This document shows positions 52,011 to 61,683 of a stretch of 64,000 nt of DNA, one piece after another. The stretch is from Thalassovita gelatinovora (GTDB taxonomy: Bacteria; Pseudomonadota; Alphaproteobacteria; Rhodobacterales; Rhodobacteraceae). A program made the position numbers and the translations under genes. Below the pieces are notes generated by a model. The model had not been told where the DNA came from. It saw only the letters and a list, made by a program, of their open reading frames with translations, and did not search any database. How positions within the stretch are numbered: the first letter of the stretch is position 1; every line of letters starts with the position of its first letter. The DNA is taken from positions 94,579-158,578 of the forward strand of contig NZ_CYSA01000025.1 in the NCBI RefSeq assembly GCF_001458355.1. Direction: 5' to 3'.

Positions 52011-52030
52011 GTTCTGAAAATACTCAAATA
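52011..52030 (-). repeat. Dispersed GAGTATTT-type intergenic motif, copy B
   Basis: On the minus strand TTTGAGTATTTTCAGAAC, in the gap between coxS and coxL; nearly identical to copy A. Confidence 0.5.
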
Positions 52031-52056
52031 CCGCGCGTTAATCGCGCGGCGTCCGG

Positions 52057-52542
52057 TCACTCGGCCGCGACTGCGGGCACATCCTGACCACTGGCAGCCA
52101 TGATTGCGCGGACAATATTGTGATAGCCGGTGCAGCGGCAGATATTGCCTTCCAGATAATCCCGGATCTCGGCTTCACTCGGTTTGGGATTTTCCTTCAA
52201 CAGCGCCGCTGCCGACATCACCATGCCCGGGGTGCAAAACCCGCATTGCAGACCGTGGTAATCCTGAAATGCCTGCTGAATCACGTTCAACGTCCCGTCC
52301 GGTGCCGCTTGACCTTCGATCGTCGCCACATCGGCACCCTCAGCGTCGAGTGCGAACATCGTGCAGGATTTTACCGCTGCGCCGTCAACATGCACCACGC
52401 AGGCCCCACATTGCGACGTGTCGCAGCCCACATGGGTGCCGGTCAGTCCAAGGTTTTCGCGCAGAAATGCTGACAGAAGCGTGCGCCCCTCGACATTCCC
52501 CGACACCTTGCGGCCGTTCACTACCATACTCACTTCTGTCAT
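52057..52542 (-). CDS. coxS: [2Fe-2S] ferredoxin-like small subunit CoxS
   Basis: 161 aa from ATG 52542 (ATG 52545 possible). The plant-type cluster is [18 protein letters not shown] with a distal SC; the C-terminal cluster ligands are [13 protein letters not shown] and [14 protein letters not shown]. This is the standard small subunit of xanthine-dehydrogenase family complexes. Gene order coxG-coxS-coxL-coxM is seen here. Confidence 0.95.
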   Translation of the reverse strand: MTEVSMVVNGRKVSGNVEGRTLLSAFLRENLGLTGTHVGCDTSQCGACVVHVDGAAVKSCTMFALDAEGADVATIEGQAAPDGTLNVIQQAFQDYHGLQCGFCTPGMVMSAAALLKENPKPSEAEIRDYLEGNICRCTGYHNIVRAIMAASGQDVPAVAAE

Positions 52543-52596
52543 CATGCCCTCCCAAGCCGATAAAATTTGGTATATATCTTGGATGATCGTATTGGA

Positions 52597-53118
52597 TTAA
52601 GAACTGAAAACTTTTTTCAGCCAACCTTTTTTATCGCCATCTTCACCTTCGACGGCGTCTTCGCCCACCTCAGCCGGACCTTCCACGACCTGCTGAAAGC
52701 GTTCAAAAAACTGATCCGCCATTTTCTTGGCAAAACCATCGATGATGCGGCTGCCCAGCTGCGCCAGCTTGCCGCCGACCTTGGCTTCGACATCATAGAT
52801 AAGTTTGGTTCCGCCCTCGGGCAAATCTTCGAGCGATACTTTCGCCCCCCCCTTGGCAAAGCCCGCCGCGCCGCCCTTGCCTTCGCCGGTCAAGGTCAGA
52901 CTGTCACCTTCGACGACATCGGACACTTTGACGGCGCCCTTGAACGTTGCTTTGACCGGGCCGACTTTCTGCACCACGGTCGCTTCGAAACCGTCTTCGG
53001 GTGATCCGGTCATTTCCTGACAGCCGGGGACGCATTCCTTGAGCACATCTGCGGAAAGCAGTGCCGCCCAGACGGTTTGACGGTCCGCGCTGATTTCGCG
53101 GGAATCAGTCAGATGCAT
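52597..53118 (-). CDS. coxG: CoxG-like SRPBCC protein
   Basis: 173 aa. Fold START/SRPBCC with the CoxG pattern [31 protein letters not shown] and [33 protein letters not shown]. CoxG proteins anchor CO dehydrogenase to the membrane or assist its assembly. The C-terminal acidic stretch and WLKKVFSS tail are short. AGGAGG lies nine bases before the start. It is the first gene of the cox operon, divergent from the response regulator. Confidence 0.9.
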   Translation of the reverse strand: MHLTDSREISADRQTVWAALLSADVLKECVPGCQEMTGSPEDGFEATVVQKVGPVKATFKGAVKVSDVVEGDSLTLTGEGKGGAAGFAKGGAKVSLEDLPEGGTKLIYDVEAKVGGKLAQLGSRIIDGFAKKMADQFFERFQQVVEGPAEVGEDAVEGEDGDKKGWLKKVFSS

Positions 53119-53276
53119 AGATGTGTCCTCCTTGTTGTGGACGAGCTAATCCCAAACGCGGCATGTTGGCTATGCTACTAAGGGCGTATGGCCCTGACGG
53201 AAACGGCTTTGGGATACGACCTTTGACCAGTTTGCGGTAACGATCAGGATTGATATTGTGAAGGATAACGTTCCGT

Positions 53277-53288
53277 TTTGGTATAAGG
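53277..53288 (+). promoter_or_regulatory. Extended -10 promoter element before the LuxR-type regulator
   Basis: TTTGGTATAAGG contains TGGTATAAG, an extended -10 (TGnTATAAT-like). Transcription would start near 53294, next to ATG 53296, so the mRNA may be leaderless. The same 12 bases occur at 57540-57551. Confidence 0.4.
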
Positions 53289-53295
53289 CAAGGTG

Positions 53296-53985
53296 ATGAC
53301 ACATAATGCAGCTTCGCCCAGTCCGACCAAGATCGAATCGGCGCTTGTTGTCGATGACCACCCGCTATTTTGCGACGCGCTGGCCATGACATTGCAGGCC
53401 GTGACCGGCACCGCGACGATCCGTGCCACCGCCAATCTTGAAGCTGCCCTGACCGAAATTCGCCAAAATGGCAGCCCTGACATCGTGGTTCTGGATTTGA
53501 ATCTGCCGGATGTGAAGGGTTTCGACGGATTGATCCGACTGAAAACAGTGACCCAAGTGCCGATCATCGTCGTCTCGTCGATGAGCGATAATCGGGTGAT
53601 CACATCGGCGATCAAATCGGGGGCTGCCGGATTTGTACCCAAGCACAGCCAACGCGATGTGTTTGCCGCCGCGTTCGATGCGATCCGTCGCGGCGAAGTG
53701 TTCATTCCCGACGGCTATGACCTGATCAATGATGCATCCGATCTGGACAGCAATGACGCCGTCGCCCGTTTGGCTACCCTGACCAATCAGCAGGCGCGCA
53801 TTTTGCAACTGATCTGCGAAGGCAAGCTGAACAAACAAATCGCCTTTGATCTGTCGATCGCGGAAACCACGGTTAAGGCACATGTCACCGCCATCATGCG
53901 CAAACTGGGGGTACAAAGCCGCACCCAGGCGGTTCTGATCGCCAACGAAACGAGCTTTGGCACCATCTTGCAAGACAGCAGGTAA
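53296..53985 (+). CDS. NarL/LuxR-family response regulator
   Basis: 229 aa. A receiver domain (about 12-130; SALVVDDHPLFCDAL, phospho-acceptor Asp67 in VVLDLNLPDVKGF, IVVSSMSD) is followed by a LuxR-type helix-turn-helix (LTNQQARILQLICEGKLNKQI, AETTVKAHVTAIMRKLGVQSR). ATG 53296 is preferred to GTG 53293. It is followed at 25 bp by the FIST gene and at 4 bp more by a hybrid kinase, so it is the likely output of that system. It is divergent from the cox operon. Confidence 0.92.
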   Translation: MTHNAASPSPTKIESALVVDDHPLFCDALAMTLQAVTGTATIRATANLEAALTEIRQNGSPDIVVLDLNLPDVKGFDGLIRLKTVTQVPIIVVSSMSDNRVITSAIKSGAAGFVPKHSQRDVFAAAFDAIRRGEVFIPDGYDLINDASDLDSNDAVARLATLTNQQARILQLICEGKLNKQIAFDLSIAETTVKAHVTAIMRKLGVQSRTQAVLIANETSFGTILQDSR

Positions 53986-54010
53986 ACCGCAACTATCGCG
54001 GAGAGGAAAA

Positions 54011-55207
54011 ATGGGAGGAGAGCGGATCGACCCGTTCGCGGATTCGTCACAGGCGGTTCGCTGTGCGCCTGAAATCGTGCGCACGGCCAATGTCGTCTGT
54101 ACCGTTGCCGATCCTGTACAGGATCTGTCACACGCCCTTGGCGATATCGATTTCGAACTCGTGCTTTTATTCGTGTCGCCTCAAGCCGATATCGAACACG
54201 TCGCCGCCCGGTCGATTGAGCTGTTCAACGACAGCCTAGTTCTGGGCTGCACCACGGCGGGCGAATTGAATTGTGACGGCTATTCTGATGGCAGCATTGT
54301 CGCGGTGGGGTTTCCACGCGATCAGTTCCGCGCTCGCATGTTGCAAGTGGATGACCTTGGCGATTACGATGCGCAGACCTTGATCGACCGGATGATTCAG
54401 GGTCGCAACGCCTTGATGCGGGACGTGCCCGACTGGGAATATGAATTCAATTTCCTGATGATCGACGGATTGTCGCGCTGTGAGGACAGACTAACCGCCG
54501 ATCTGGCGCTCGGGCTGGGTCCGGTGCCGCTCTTCGGTGGCTCGGCCGGTGACGGGGAAACCTTTGAAACGACATTCCTGATTGCCAATGGCAAGGTCCT
54601 GCGCAACGCCGCCATCGTGGCCCAGATACGCACGATTTGTCCGATCAAGGTGTTCAAAAGCGACCACCTTGTTCCAACCGATCAGCGCATGGTGGTGACC
54701 GGAGCCTTTCCCGAACAGCGGCTTGTTTATGAAATCAACGCCGAACCAGCGGCGCGGGAATATGCGCGCGTGTTGGGTATAGATCCCGAACAGCTCGACA
54801 CGTTCACCTTTGCCGCCCACCCGGTGGTGGTGCGAATCGGTGATCAACATCATGTCCGGTCGATTCAAAAGGTCGCCGACAACGGTGATTTGTGTTTCTT
54901 TTCAGCGATTGACGAAGGTCTGGTGCTGACCTTGGCCGAACCTTTGGACATGGTTGGACATCTGGAACAGGAAATGCAGGCGCTTTCCGTCGGCGGTGCC
55001 CCGGATACCATCCTCGCTTGTGACTGTCTGTTACGCAAAGTTGAGGCAGAACAGAAACAACTCAAGGGCAAGATATCCGATGTTCTGGCAAGAAATCGGG
55101 TTGTGGGCTTTTCCACCTATGGCGAACAGTTAAATTCAATGCACGTGAACCAGACGCTGACCGGCGTCGCCATTTACCCGCCCGCGCATTCTTCGAAATC
55201 AGGCTGA
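54011..55207 (+). CDS. FIST-domain sensor protein (NosP-like)
   Basis: 398 aa, soluble, no signal peptide. FIST_N covers about 40-215 (LLFVSPQADIEHVAARSI, VLGCTTAGELNCDGYSDGSIVAVGF, PLFGGSAGDGETFE) and FIST_C about 230-385 (NAEPAAREYARVLG, VVGFSTYGEQLNSMHVNQTLTGVAIYP). FIST proteins bind small ligands; NosP in Pseudomonas and others binds heme and senses nitric oxide and is co-transcribed with a PAS hybrid kinase. The gene order here is the same, so a NosP role is inferred. Heme-ligand residues cannot be proved from sequence; His in FAAHPVVVRIGDQHHV are candidates. GAGAGG precedes ATG 54011. Confidence 0.8.
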   Translation: MGGERIDPFADSSQAVRCAPEIVRTANVVCTVADPVQDLSHALGDIDFELVLLFVSPQADIEHVAARSIELFNDSLVLGCTTAGELNCDGYSDGSIVAVGFPRDQFRARMLQVDDLGDYDAQTLIDRMIQGRNALMRDVPDWEYEFNFLMIDGLSRCEDRLTADLALGLGPVPLFGGSAGDGETFETTFLIANGKVLRNAAIVAQIRTICPIKVFKSDHLVPTDQRMVVTGAFPEQRLVYEINAEPAAREYARVLGIDPEQLDTFTFAAHPVVVRIGDQHHVRSIQKVADNGDLCFFSAIDEGLVLTLAEPLDMVGHLEQEMQALSVGGAPDTILACDCLLRKVEAEQKQLKGKISDVLARNRVVGFSTYGEQLNSMHVNQTLTGVAIYPPAHSSKSG

Positions 55208-55211
55208 AACC

Positions 55212-57431
55212 ATGGGCCATTCCCTGATTGATCCGCGCGACTCCGCAGAACGGCAGAACGAAAAGCTGATCAAGATCACTGAATCTCTGATGCGGCGGGT
55301 GGAACGGGGCGGTGACGATTCGGGTGCGGCCTATGCCCAGTTTCAGCGCGCAGTCATTCTGGAAGAAGAGGTCCGCGCCCGCACCCGCGATCTGGCCCGC
55401 GCGCTGGAGCTTCTAAACGAATCCAACGCCAAGCTGGCGCAGGCCAACCGCGAAACCGAAGCCGCCCAGAGCAACCTGACCAACGCCATTGAAACCGTGC
55501 AGGAAGGCTTTGCGCTGTTCAATTCCGACGAAAAGCTGGTCATGTGCAACAGTCGTTTCGGAATGCACCTGCCCGATATCCGCGACAAGATGGTACCGGG
55601 GCTGAGTTTTGAAGACTATGTGCGCCTCGTCAGCCATTCGCAGTTCATTTCACTGGGGCAGACCGAAACGCCCATCCAATGGGCGGCACGGCGGATGGAA
55701 CGGCACAAAGACAATCATGTCATCTTTAACGCGCGGATGGTGTGGAACCGCTGGGTTCAGGTCAGCGAACACCGCACCCCCGATGGCGGCACGGTCATCT
55801 TGCAGACCGATGTCACCGACATCATGCGATTGGAACGGCGCGAACGCGACCGGATGCTGGACGATCAGGCCAAACTGATTCATGCCACGCTGGACCATCT
55901 GGATCAGGGGGTCTGCATCTTCGACAGTCAAGCGCGGCTGGTCGGCTGGAACCAACGCGCCAGCGAATTGCTGTCGATTCCGCTGGGCCGGTTTCGCATG
56001 GGTATCAATTTCCTTTTGTTGTTCGAACGATTCCGCGACGAAGTCAGTTTCGAGGAAGGAAAGTCGGCCCAAAAGGTCGAAGACTGGGTTAGAACGGAAA
56101 CAGAGCGTCCGCCACTTTCCTTCGAATTGCAGCATAGCAATTCCAAGATCCTGACCGTTTTCGCCCAAGAAATGCCCGACAAGGGATTCGTATTTTCCTT
56201 TACCGATGTCAGCGCGGAACGTTCGGCTGTTCAGGCGGTTTATACCGCCAACGAAATGCTGGAACAGCGAGTGATCGAACGGACGCTGGAACTGGAAGAT
56301 GCGCTGACCGACGCAGAACGGGCGAATGCGTCGAAATCACGCTTCGTTGCCGCTGCCAGCCACGACCTGCTGCAACCGCTTTCGGCAGCCAAGCTTTATG
56401 TCGGGTCGGTCGCCGCAGATCATCCCGATTCCGCAGTCCGTTCGGTGCTTGACCGCGCCAGTAACGCGCTTGTCAGCGTCGAAAGCATCCTCGGGGCGCT
56501 GCTTGATATTTCGAAACTGGATTCGGGCCGGGCTTCGGTTCATGTCGGACAGGTGCCCTTGATGCGGATCATGACCCAGTTGCAGGACGAACTGGCTCCG
56601 ATGGCGCTGCATAAAGGGTTGGATTTGCGGATGGTGCCGTCATCGGCCGTAGTCAGCAGTGATGCCACCTATCTGCGCCGCATTTTGCAAAATCTGATGG
56701 CAAACGCGGTCCGCTATACCCAAATTGGCCGGGTTCTGGTCGGGGCCAGGCGCCTGAAAAACGCGGTCCGCATCGAAGTGCATGACACCGGCCCCGGCAT
56801 CCCAGAAGACCAACAGGACTTGATCTTTCGCGAATTCCATCGGGTCGACAACCTCAGTAGTGCTTCTGAAGGGTTGGGGCTGGGGCTGGCCATCGTCGAA
56901 CGGGCCTGTGCATTGCTGCATCACCCACTGCAAATCCGTTCGACCCCCGGGTTGGGCACGATGTTTTCGATCGAGGTCCCGCTGGCACAGCGCGAAAGCG
57001 AATCGACGCGACAAACATCGACTCTAGGGGCAGTGCCCAGCGACAGCCTGGAAAACATGATCGTGCTTCTGGTGGAAAACGATGCGGAACTGCGCAATGC
57101 CCTGACCATCGCAATGGAACGATGGGGCGTGACCGTTCTGGCCTGCACAACCGAACCCGAAGCGCGCGCCCTAATCGACGAATTTGGTGTCATCCCGGAT
57201 GCAATTGTTGCCGATTATCAACTCGACGATGGCGCACTTGGCACCGCCCTGATCGAAGCCTTGCGTGCGGGTCTCGGTCCGGTCCCCAGTTGCCTAGCCA
57301 CCGCCAACCGCTCGGTCGAAGTAAGCCAGATCAGCCAAAAGAACGGGTTTCACCTTATGCACAAACCGATCGCCCCAGCCGAATTGCGCGCCTTTCTGCT
57401 AAGCGCTTTCCGGCAATCGATGGGAAAATAA
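55212..57431 (+). CDS. PAS-PAS hybrid sensor histidine kinase (NahK-like)
   Basis: 739 aa, soluble. Domain order: coiled-coil (about 40-90), PAS_7-like domain (about 92-205, ETVQEGFALFNSDEKLV), second PAS_7-like domain (about 222-335, LDQGVCIFDSQARLVGWN), HisKA with His384 in AAASHDLLQPLSAAKLYVG, HATPase_c (ILQNLMANAVRYT, HDTGPGIP, EGLGLGLAIV), and a C-terminal receiver (about 616-735; Asp668 in IVADYQLDDGALG). This matches kinases paired with FIST NO sensors (NahK type). It starts 4 bp after the FIST gene. The terminal receiver requires an Hpt step, which the next gene could provide. Confidence 0.9.
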   Translation: MGHSLIDPRDSAERQNEKLIKITESLMRRVERGGDDSGAAYAQFQRAVILEEEVRARTRDLARALELLNESNAKLAQANRETEAAQSNLTNAIETVQEGFALFNSDEKLVMCNSRFGMHLPDIRDKMVPGLSFEDYVRLVSHSQFISLGQTETPIQWAARRMERHKDNHVIFNARMVWNRWVQVSEHRTPDGGTVILQTDVTDIMRLERRERDRMLDDQAKLIHATLDHLDQGVCIFDSQARLVGWNQRASELLSIPLGRFRMGINFLLLFERFRDEVSFEEGKSAQKVEDWVRTETERPPLSFELQHSNSKILTVFAQEMPDKGFVFSFTDVSAERSAVQAVYTANEMLEQRVIERTLELEDALTDAERANASKSRFVAAASHDLLQPLSAAKLYVGSVAADHPDSAVRSVLDRASNALVSVESILGALLDISKLDSGRASVHVGQVPLMRIMTQLQDELAPMALHKGLDLRMVPSSAVVSSDATYLRRILQNLMANAVRYTQIGRVLVGARRLKNAVRIEVHDTGPGIPEDQQDLIFREFHRVDNLSSASEGLGLGLAIVERACALLHHPLQIRSTPGLGTMFSIEVPLAQRESESTRQTSTLGAVPSDSLENMIVLLVENDAELRNALTIAMERWGVTVLACTTEPEARALIDEFGVIPDAIVADYQLDDGALGTALIEALRAGLGPVPSCLATANRSVEVSQISQKNGFHLMHKPIAPAELRAFLLSAFRQSMGK

Positions 57432-57539
57432 CCAATCCGAGCAAAGCGACGACATATACTTAGGTCACCCCTATACCCTGCCAAAACAGGTATCCCATCC
57501 TTTTGAAGGGAAAGACTTAATTCCTCAGAATTGCTAGGC

Positions 57540-57551
57540 TTTGGTATAAGG
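57540..57551 (+). promoter_or_regulatory. Extended -10 promoter-like element before the Hpt hybrid kinase
   Basis: TTTGGTATAAGG, identical to the element before the LuxR-type regulator. If active, transcription starts about 145 bp upstream of the kinase start at 57702. Confidence 0.35.
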
Positions 57552-57701
57552 TTCGGGCTGTCTATTCCAAGTGCCACCTGCCATTTCATCACACCTTGCC
57601 ATCGGGGCAGGTGTAAACGGGCACACGGAACACGGACAGGCATTCAATCAGAAGGCGTCATGCGCCCAATTCAGTAACTTAGCCCTTGGTATCGTTTAAC
57701 A

Positions 57702-60425
57702 GTGCCCGACTCATCATTTTATTCTTCTCGCACGGAACGCTCGACACAGCGTATCGCTCTGAATAGGGTGGCACGGCGTGCGGCGCACGAGATCGAGAAA
57801 AATGACGAATTGGGTGTCGATGAGGCTGGGCGAGGCATGCGAAGTTCCAGAGTACTGATGGTGATCGCAGCCGTCAGCTTCTTGCTGGTGGTCTTTCAAA
57901 CCTTTGATGTTGTACGGAAAGTTCAGCAATTGCGCGGCGCGTACAGCGAAAACGTGCAATGGTCGCTCAGCCAAGCCGAAGTCGAATTCCTGACCTATCG
58001 CAACAGCATTCATCAGGCCAATCCGGATGACGCTGAAAGCCTGAAACTGGTGCGCCAGAATTTCAACATTTTCTACAGCCGCATCGATGTTTTTCAGGAA
58101 GCTCCCTCGTTTGACGATCTGCGGGGTTTGGAAGACTTTGATATCTCGCTCACCGTGATCCGTGATTTCCTGTCCCGTACGGTGCCGGTGATTGATGGTG
58201 GGGACGCTACCCTTGCGGCGGGATTGACCGACTTGGATCAGCGCGCGGCTGATCTTGCCCCTCAGGTGCGGCGTTTGGCCAGTTCGGGGCTGATGCTCTA
58301 TGCAGAAAAGCGCAAGACACAACGCAATCAAATATCCTCGACCCTGATGATCTTGGCGGCGACATCCACCCTACTGATGGGAACGTTGCTGCTGTTGGCC
58401 TATTATTACAATACGCTCAATCGCAGGTCGGATGAACGCCGACGCCAGGTTCTCGAGGCCAGCCAACGAACCCGCGCGGTGATTTCGACCGCGCTTGATG
58501 CAGTGATTGTCTCTGATGATCATGGTGTCATCGAAGAATTCAACAACGCGGCAGTGGAAATTTTCGGCTATACCCGGGAAGAAGCGATTGGCTGCGACGT
58601 TGCGGATTTGATCGTTCCAGACCATTTTCGCGACGCACATGAACAGTCGATGGACCGCATTCGCAAGGGCGGTCCATTCCACGTTGTCAACAAGGGGCGG
58701 GTGCGGCTGGACGCAAAACGCAGCAATGGCGAACTGTTCCCGATCGAACTCGCGTTGCAAAAAAGCGAAGTGAACGGCCGACGGTTCTATATTGCCTTCA
58801 TGCGCGATATTTCCTACCGGATCCGGTCCGAACAAGACCTGATCGAAGCGCGCGATCAGGCATTGGCCGGAGAAAAGGCGAAATCGCGTTTCCTAGCGGT
58901 GATGAGCCACGAAATCCGCACGCCTTTGAACGGTTTGCTGGGCAATCTGTCCCTGATGCAGGAAACCCCGCTGAACCAAAGTCAGAAAACCTATGTTGAA
59001 AACATGGCCACATCTGGCAAGCTGCTGATGGACCATATCAACGATGTTCTGGATATCGCCCGCTTCGAAGCGGGCAAACCGATCCTGCGCAAACGCCCGA
59101 CCGATTTGAAAAACCTGGTTAAAGCGGTTTTGGCAAGCCTCGAGGATCAGGCCAACAGCCGTGGCAACCAGCTTAACACCGTCTGGATTGGTCCCCAGCG
59201 GGAATGGCTTCAGACCGACCCGGGCCGCATTCAGCAAATCCTGATCAACATCGTCAGCAACGCGATCAAATTTACCAAAGATGGTGATATCACCGTCGAA
59301 ATTCATACCGATCCCGCATCCGATATGGTGGAATTCCGTGTTGTCGATACCGGTATGGGCATTTCCGACGAAGACATGCAGCACGTGTTCGACGATTTCG
59401 TCACCAGCGACAGCGCCTATAACCGCGAAGCAGGCGGCACCGGTTTGGGTCTGGGAATTGTCAAGCGCATCACCGCGATTCTGAACGGCGAAGTTGGTGC
59501 CGAAAGCGTACTTGAGCAAGGATCGACTTTCTGGATCCGCATTCCGATGGAGGACGCCGAAGCCCCACCCGCAGCACAGGCACCCGGCCCCGATCAACCG
59601 GATGGTGACCGCGCACCGTCAGGCGGCAAGCATGCCGAAGACATCCGAACCATCATCCCAGAAGAACAGACAAATACGTCCGGACTCGACATTCTGGTGG
59701 TCGAAGATAACGAAATCAATCGCAGCGTCGTGCGCGAAATGCTGAAACGCGACGGGCACAAGATCGAAGAAGCCTATAATGGCCAATTCGGTGTCGAAAA
59801 GGCAGCTGAAAAAGCCTTCGACCTAATCCTAATGGATATTTCCATGCCGGTTCTCGATGGACGTCAAGCCACCCGAAACATCCGGGCGGGCGATGGCCCG
59901 TCATCCGACACCCCGATTGTGGCGCTGACCGCGCATGTGCTGCCTGAAAACGTGGCCGAATTTTTGCAAGACGGCATGCAAGACGTCTTGGCCAAACCGT
60001 TGATGCGGCAGGATCTGGAACGGATCATCCGCACCTACACGAAAAATACGCATCAAGATGTGACACCACCGTCACCGAAGTCACACGCCCCTGTCCCGGC
60101 TCGGCAACTGATCAATCGGGATACCAACGCCGCCTTACGTGAAAGCGTCGAAGATGCTTATCCGGTGCTGTTGACCCAATTGACCGAAGAACTGACGGAA
60201 CTGGTGGAATGGCTGCAAGGCGAAGTTCAAGACTTGTCTGAAATCGCGGATCGCTGTCATAAATTCGCCTCCAGTGCAGCCCTGTTCGGGGCCGAACAGT
60301 TGCGGCAGGCGCTGGTCGATATCGAATTGGCGGGTAAAAACGGCGACTGCGCCACCGTTGCATTGCGGCGCGAAATACTGCCTGTATTGTTGCGTGACAC
60401 GCTCGACGCGCTGAATAAAATCTGA
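57702..60425 (+). CDS. Membrane hybrid histidine kinase with PAS, receiver and Hpt domains
   Basis: 907 aa from GTG 57702; ATG 57837 (residue 46) is a plausible alternative because no clear ribosome-binding site precedes the GTG. Two spans (about 50-67 and 213-236) bracket a helical periplasmic domain. Then PAS (about 258-372, VIVSDDHGVIEEFNNAAVEIFGY), HisKA with His403 in AVMSHEIRTPLNGLLGN, HATPase_c (VDTGMGISDEDMQ, GGTGLGLGIV), receiver (about 663-780; Asp712 in LILMDISMPVLDG) and Hpt with His853 in CHKFASSAALFGA. The architecture resembles ArcB/BarA. It may shuttle phosphate among its own domains and to the receiver of the neighbouring kinase or the LuxR-type regulator. Signal unknown. Confidence 0.9.
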   Translation: MPDSSFYSSRTERSTQRIALNRVARRAAHEIEKNDELGVDEAGRGMRSSRVLMVIAAVSFLLVVFQTFDVVRKVQQLRGAYSENVQWSLSQAEVEFLTYRNSIHQANPDDAESLKLVRQNFNIFYSRIDVFQEAPSFDDLRGLEDFDISLTVIRDFLSRTVPVIDGGDATLAAGLTDLDQRAADLAPQVRRLASSGLMLYAEKRKTQRNQISSTLMILAATSTLLMGTLLLLAYYYNTLNRRSDERRRQVLEASQRTRAVISTALDAVIVSDDHGVIEEFNNAAVEIFGYTREEAIGCDVADLIVPDHFRDAHEQSMDRIRKGGPFHVVNKGRVRLDAKRSNGELFPIELALQKSEVNGRRFYIAFMRDISYRIRSEQDLIEARDQALAGEKAKSRFLAVMSHEIRTPLNGLLGNLSLMQETPLNQSQKTYVENMATSGKLLMDHINDVLDIARFEAGKPILRKRPTDLKNLVKAVLASLEDQANSRGNQLNTVWIGPQREWLQTDPGRIQQILINIVSNAIKFTKDGDITVEIHTDPASDMVEFRVVDTGMGISDEDMQHVFDDFVTSDSAYNREAGGTGLGLGIVKRITAILNGEVGAESVLEQGSTFWIRIPMEDAEAPPAAQAPGPDQPDGDRAPSGGKHAEDIRTIIPEEQTNTSGLDILVVEDNEINRSVVREMLKRDGHKIEEAYNGQFGVEKAAEKAFDLILMDISMPVLDGRQATRNIRAGDGPSSDTPIVALTAHVLPENVAEFLQDGMQDVLAKPLMRQDLERIIRTYTKNTHQDVTPPSPKSHAPVPARQLINRDTNAALRESVEDAYPVLLTQLTEELTELVEWLQGEVQDLSEIADRCHKFASSAALFGAEQLRQALVDIELAGKNGDCATVALRREILPVLLRDTLDALNKI

Positions 60426-60435
60426 ACCGGACCGG

Positions 60436-60675
60436 TCAGAACGCCTTGAACGTCAGCGTCGTCAGCGACCGTTCGATACCCTCGATATGCAGCAGATTTT
60501 CGTTGATGTATTTGCCGATATCTTCGCCTTCGGGGATATACAGCTTGATCATCAGGTCATATTCGCCGCTGGTCGAATACAGTTCGGAATGAATTTCGCG
60601 CAACGCGATATCTTCGGCCACGTCATAGGTGGTGCCGGGTTTGCAGCGGATCTGGATGAAAACGCAGGTGCTCAT
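60436..60675 (-). CDS. Stand-alone Lrp/AsnC ligand-binding (RAM) domain protein
   Basis: 79 aa from ATG 60675 (MSTCVFIQIRCKPG). It is only the RAM domain, without a DNA-binding half: TTYDVAEDIALREIHSELYS, GEYDLMIKLYIPEGEDIGKYI, IEGIERSLTTLTF. Such proteins form ligand-binding oligomers. It is convergent with the hybrid kinase 10 bp away. No function is assigned; it might modulate full-length Lrp regulators. Confidence 0.85.
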   Translation of the reverse strand: MSTCVFIQIRCKPGTTYDVAEDIALREIHSELYSTSGEYDLMIKLYIPEGEDIGKYINENLLHIEGIERSLTTLTFKAF

Positions 60676-60819
60676 GGGGTTCGGTCCTCTTTGCGCCAAG
60701 CTGGCACGTCCGCGCTGGCGCTGCAACGGTGATTTGCATTCCAGATCGGGACCATATTGCAGTCTTGGAAATACCCCTGCCCCGGCCTATAAACCCGCGA
60801 CAGCAACAGGAGCCCCGAC

Positions 60820-61407
60820 ATGCGGACGGCCAAGATCACACGCAAGACCGCGGAAACCGATATCTCGGTCGAGATCAATCTCGACGGGACCGGGTCCTAT
60901 GACAATCAGACAGGTGTCGGTTTCTTCGATCATATGCTGGATCAGTTGGCGCGCCATTCGCTGATCGACATGACCATCCGCGCCAAGGGTGATTACCATA
61001 TCGATGACCATCACACCGTCGAAGATACCGGCATCGCCTTAGGGCAGGCATTGACCGAAGCCTTGGGTGACAAGAAGGGTATCCGGCGCTATGGCGAATG
61101 CCACCTGCCAATGGACGACGCCCAGGTGCGCTGTGCGCTCGACCTGTCGGCGCGGCCCTATCTGATCTGGAATGTCGCATTCGACGCGGCTAAAATTGGC
61201 ACCTTCGATACCGAATTGGTGCGCGAATTTTTTCAGGCGCTCAGCACTCATGGCGGCATCACATTGCATGTGGACCAAATCCACGGCTTCAACGCCCACC
61301 ACATCGCCGAAGCCGGTTTCAAAGCGGTGGCACGGGCGCTGCGGCTGGCGGTGGAAACCGATCCCCGCAAAGCCGATGCGATTCCTTCGACCAAAGGGGC
61401 GCTGTAA
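60820..61407 (+). CDS. hisB: Imidazoleglycerol-phosphate dehydratase
   Basis: 195 aa, histidine biosynthesis step 6 in the bacterial monofunctional form. Metal ligands are visible: [31 protein letters not shown] with the paired histidines, and [14 protein letters not shown], ...[18 protein letters not shown] 60820 follows AACAGGAG. It leads the hisB-hisH-hisA group, with a 276-bp gap to hisH carrying repeats. Confidence 0.98.
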   Translation: MRTAKITRKTAETDISVEINLDGTGSYDNQTGVGFFDHMLDQLARHSLIDMTIRAKGDYHIDDHHTVEDTGIALGQALTEALGDKKGIRRYGECHLPMDDAQVRCALDLSARPYLIWNVAFDAAKIGTFDTELVREFFQALSTHGGITLHVDQIHGFNAHHIAEAGFKAVARALRLAVETDPRKADAIPSTKGAL

Positions 61408-61444
61408 GCACCGCGGTCATACGAGGCCCAATGCGAAGCGGAAT

Positions 61445-61517
61445 GGGGGCCCTGCCCCCGAACCCCTCGGAGTATTTCGCGAACAGTGAATGAGGTTTCA
61501 ACGTTCCATAAATACTC
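61445..61517. repeat. Hairpin and inverted pair of GAGTATTT-type motifs (copies D and E) in the hisB-hisH gap
   Basis: GGGGGC-CCT-GCCCCC (61445-61459) is followed by GAGTATTTCGCGAAC (copy D, 61470-61484) and, in opposite orientation, AAATACTC (61510-61517, copy E; minus strand GAGTATTTATGGAAC). The two copies face each other across 32 bp and could pair in RNA. Similar GC-box/AT-motif pairs occur in other roseobacter intergenic regions as I recall. Confidence 0.55.
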
Positions 61518-61683
61518 GCGTCAGCGGAAAATACCAGAATGAATTTGGCGAAGACAAATTCGCGAGATATTCTGCGCGTGCCTTGGCACACACAATCAGG
61601 TCCGGTGCGCATCTGATCCCGGCCCTTGACCCTGCGCGATTTTCGTTTCAGGTGAGGGGCGGAACGACAAAGGACACCGGCCC

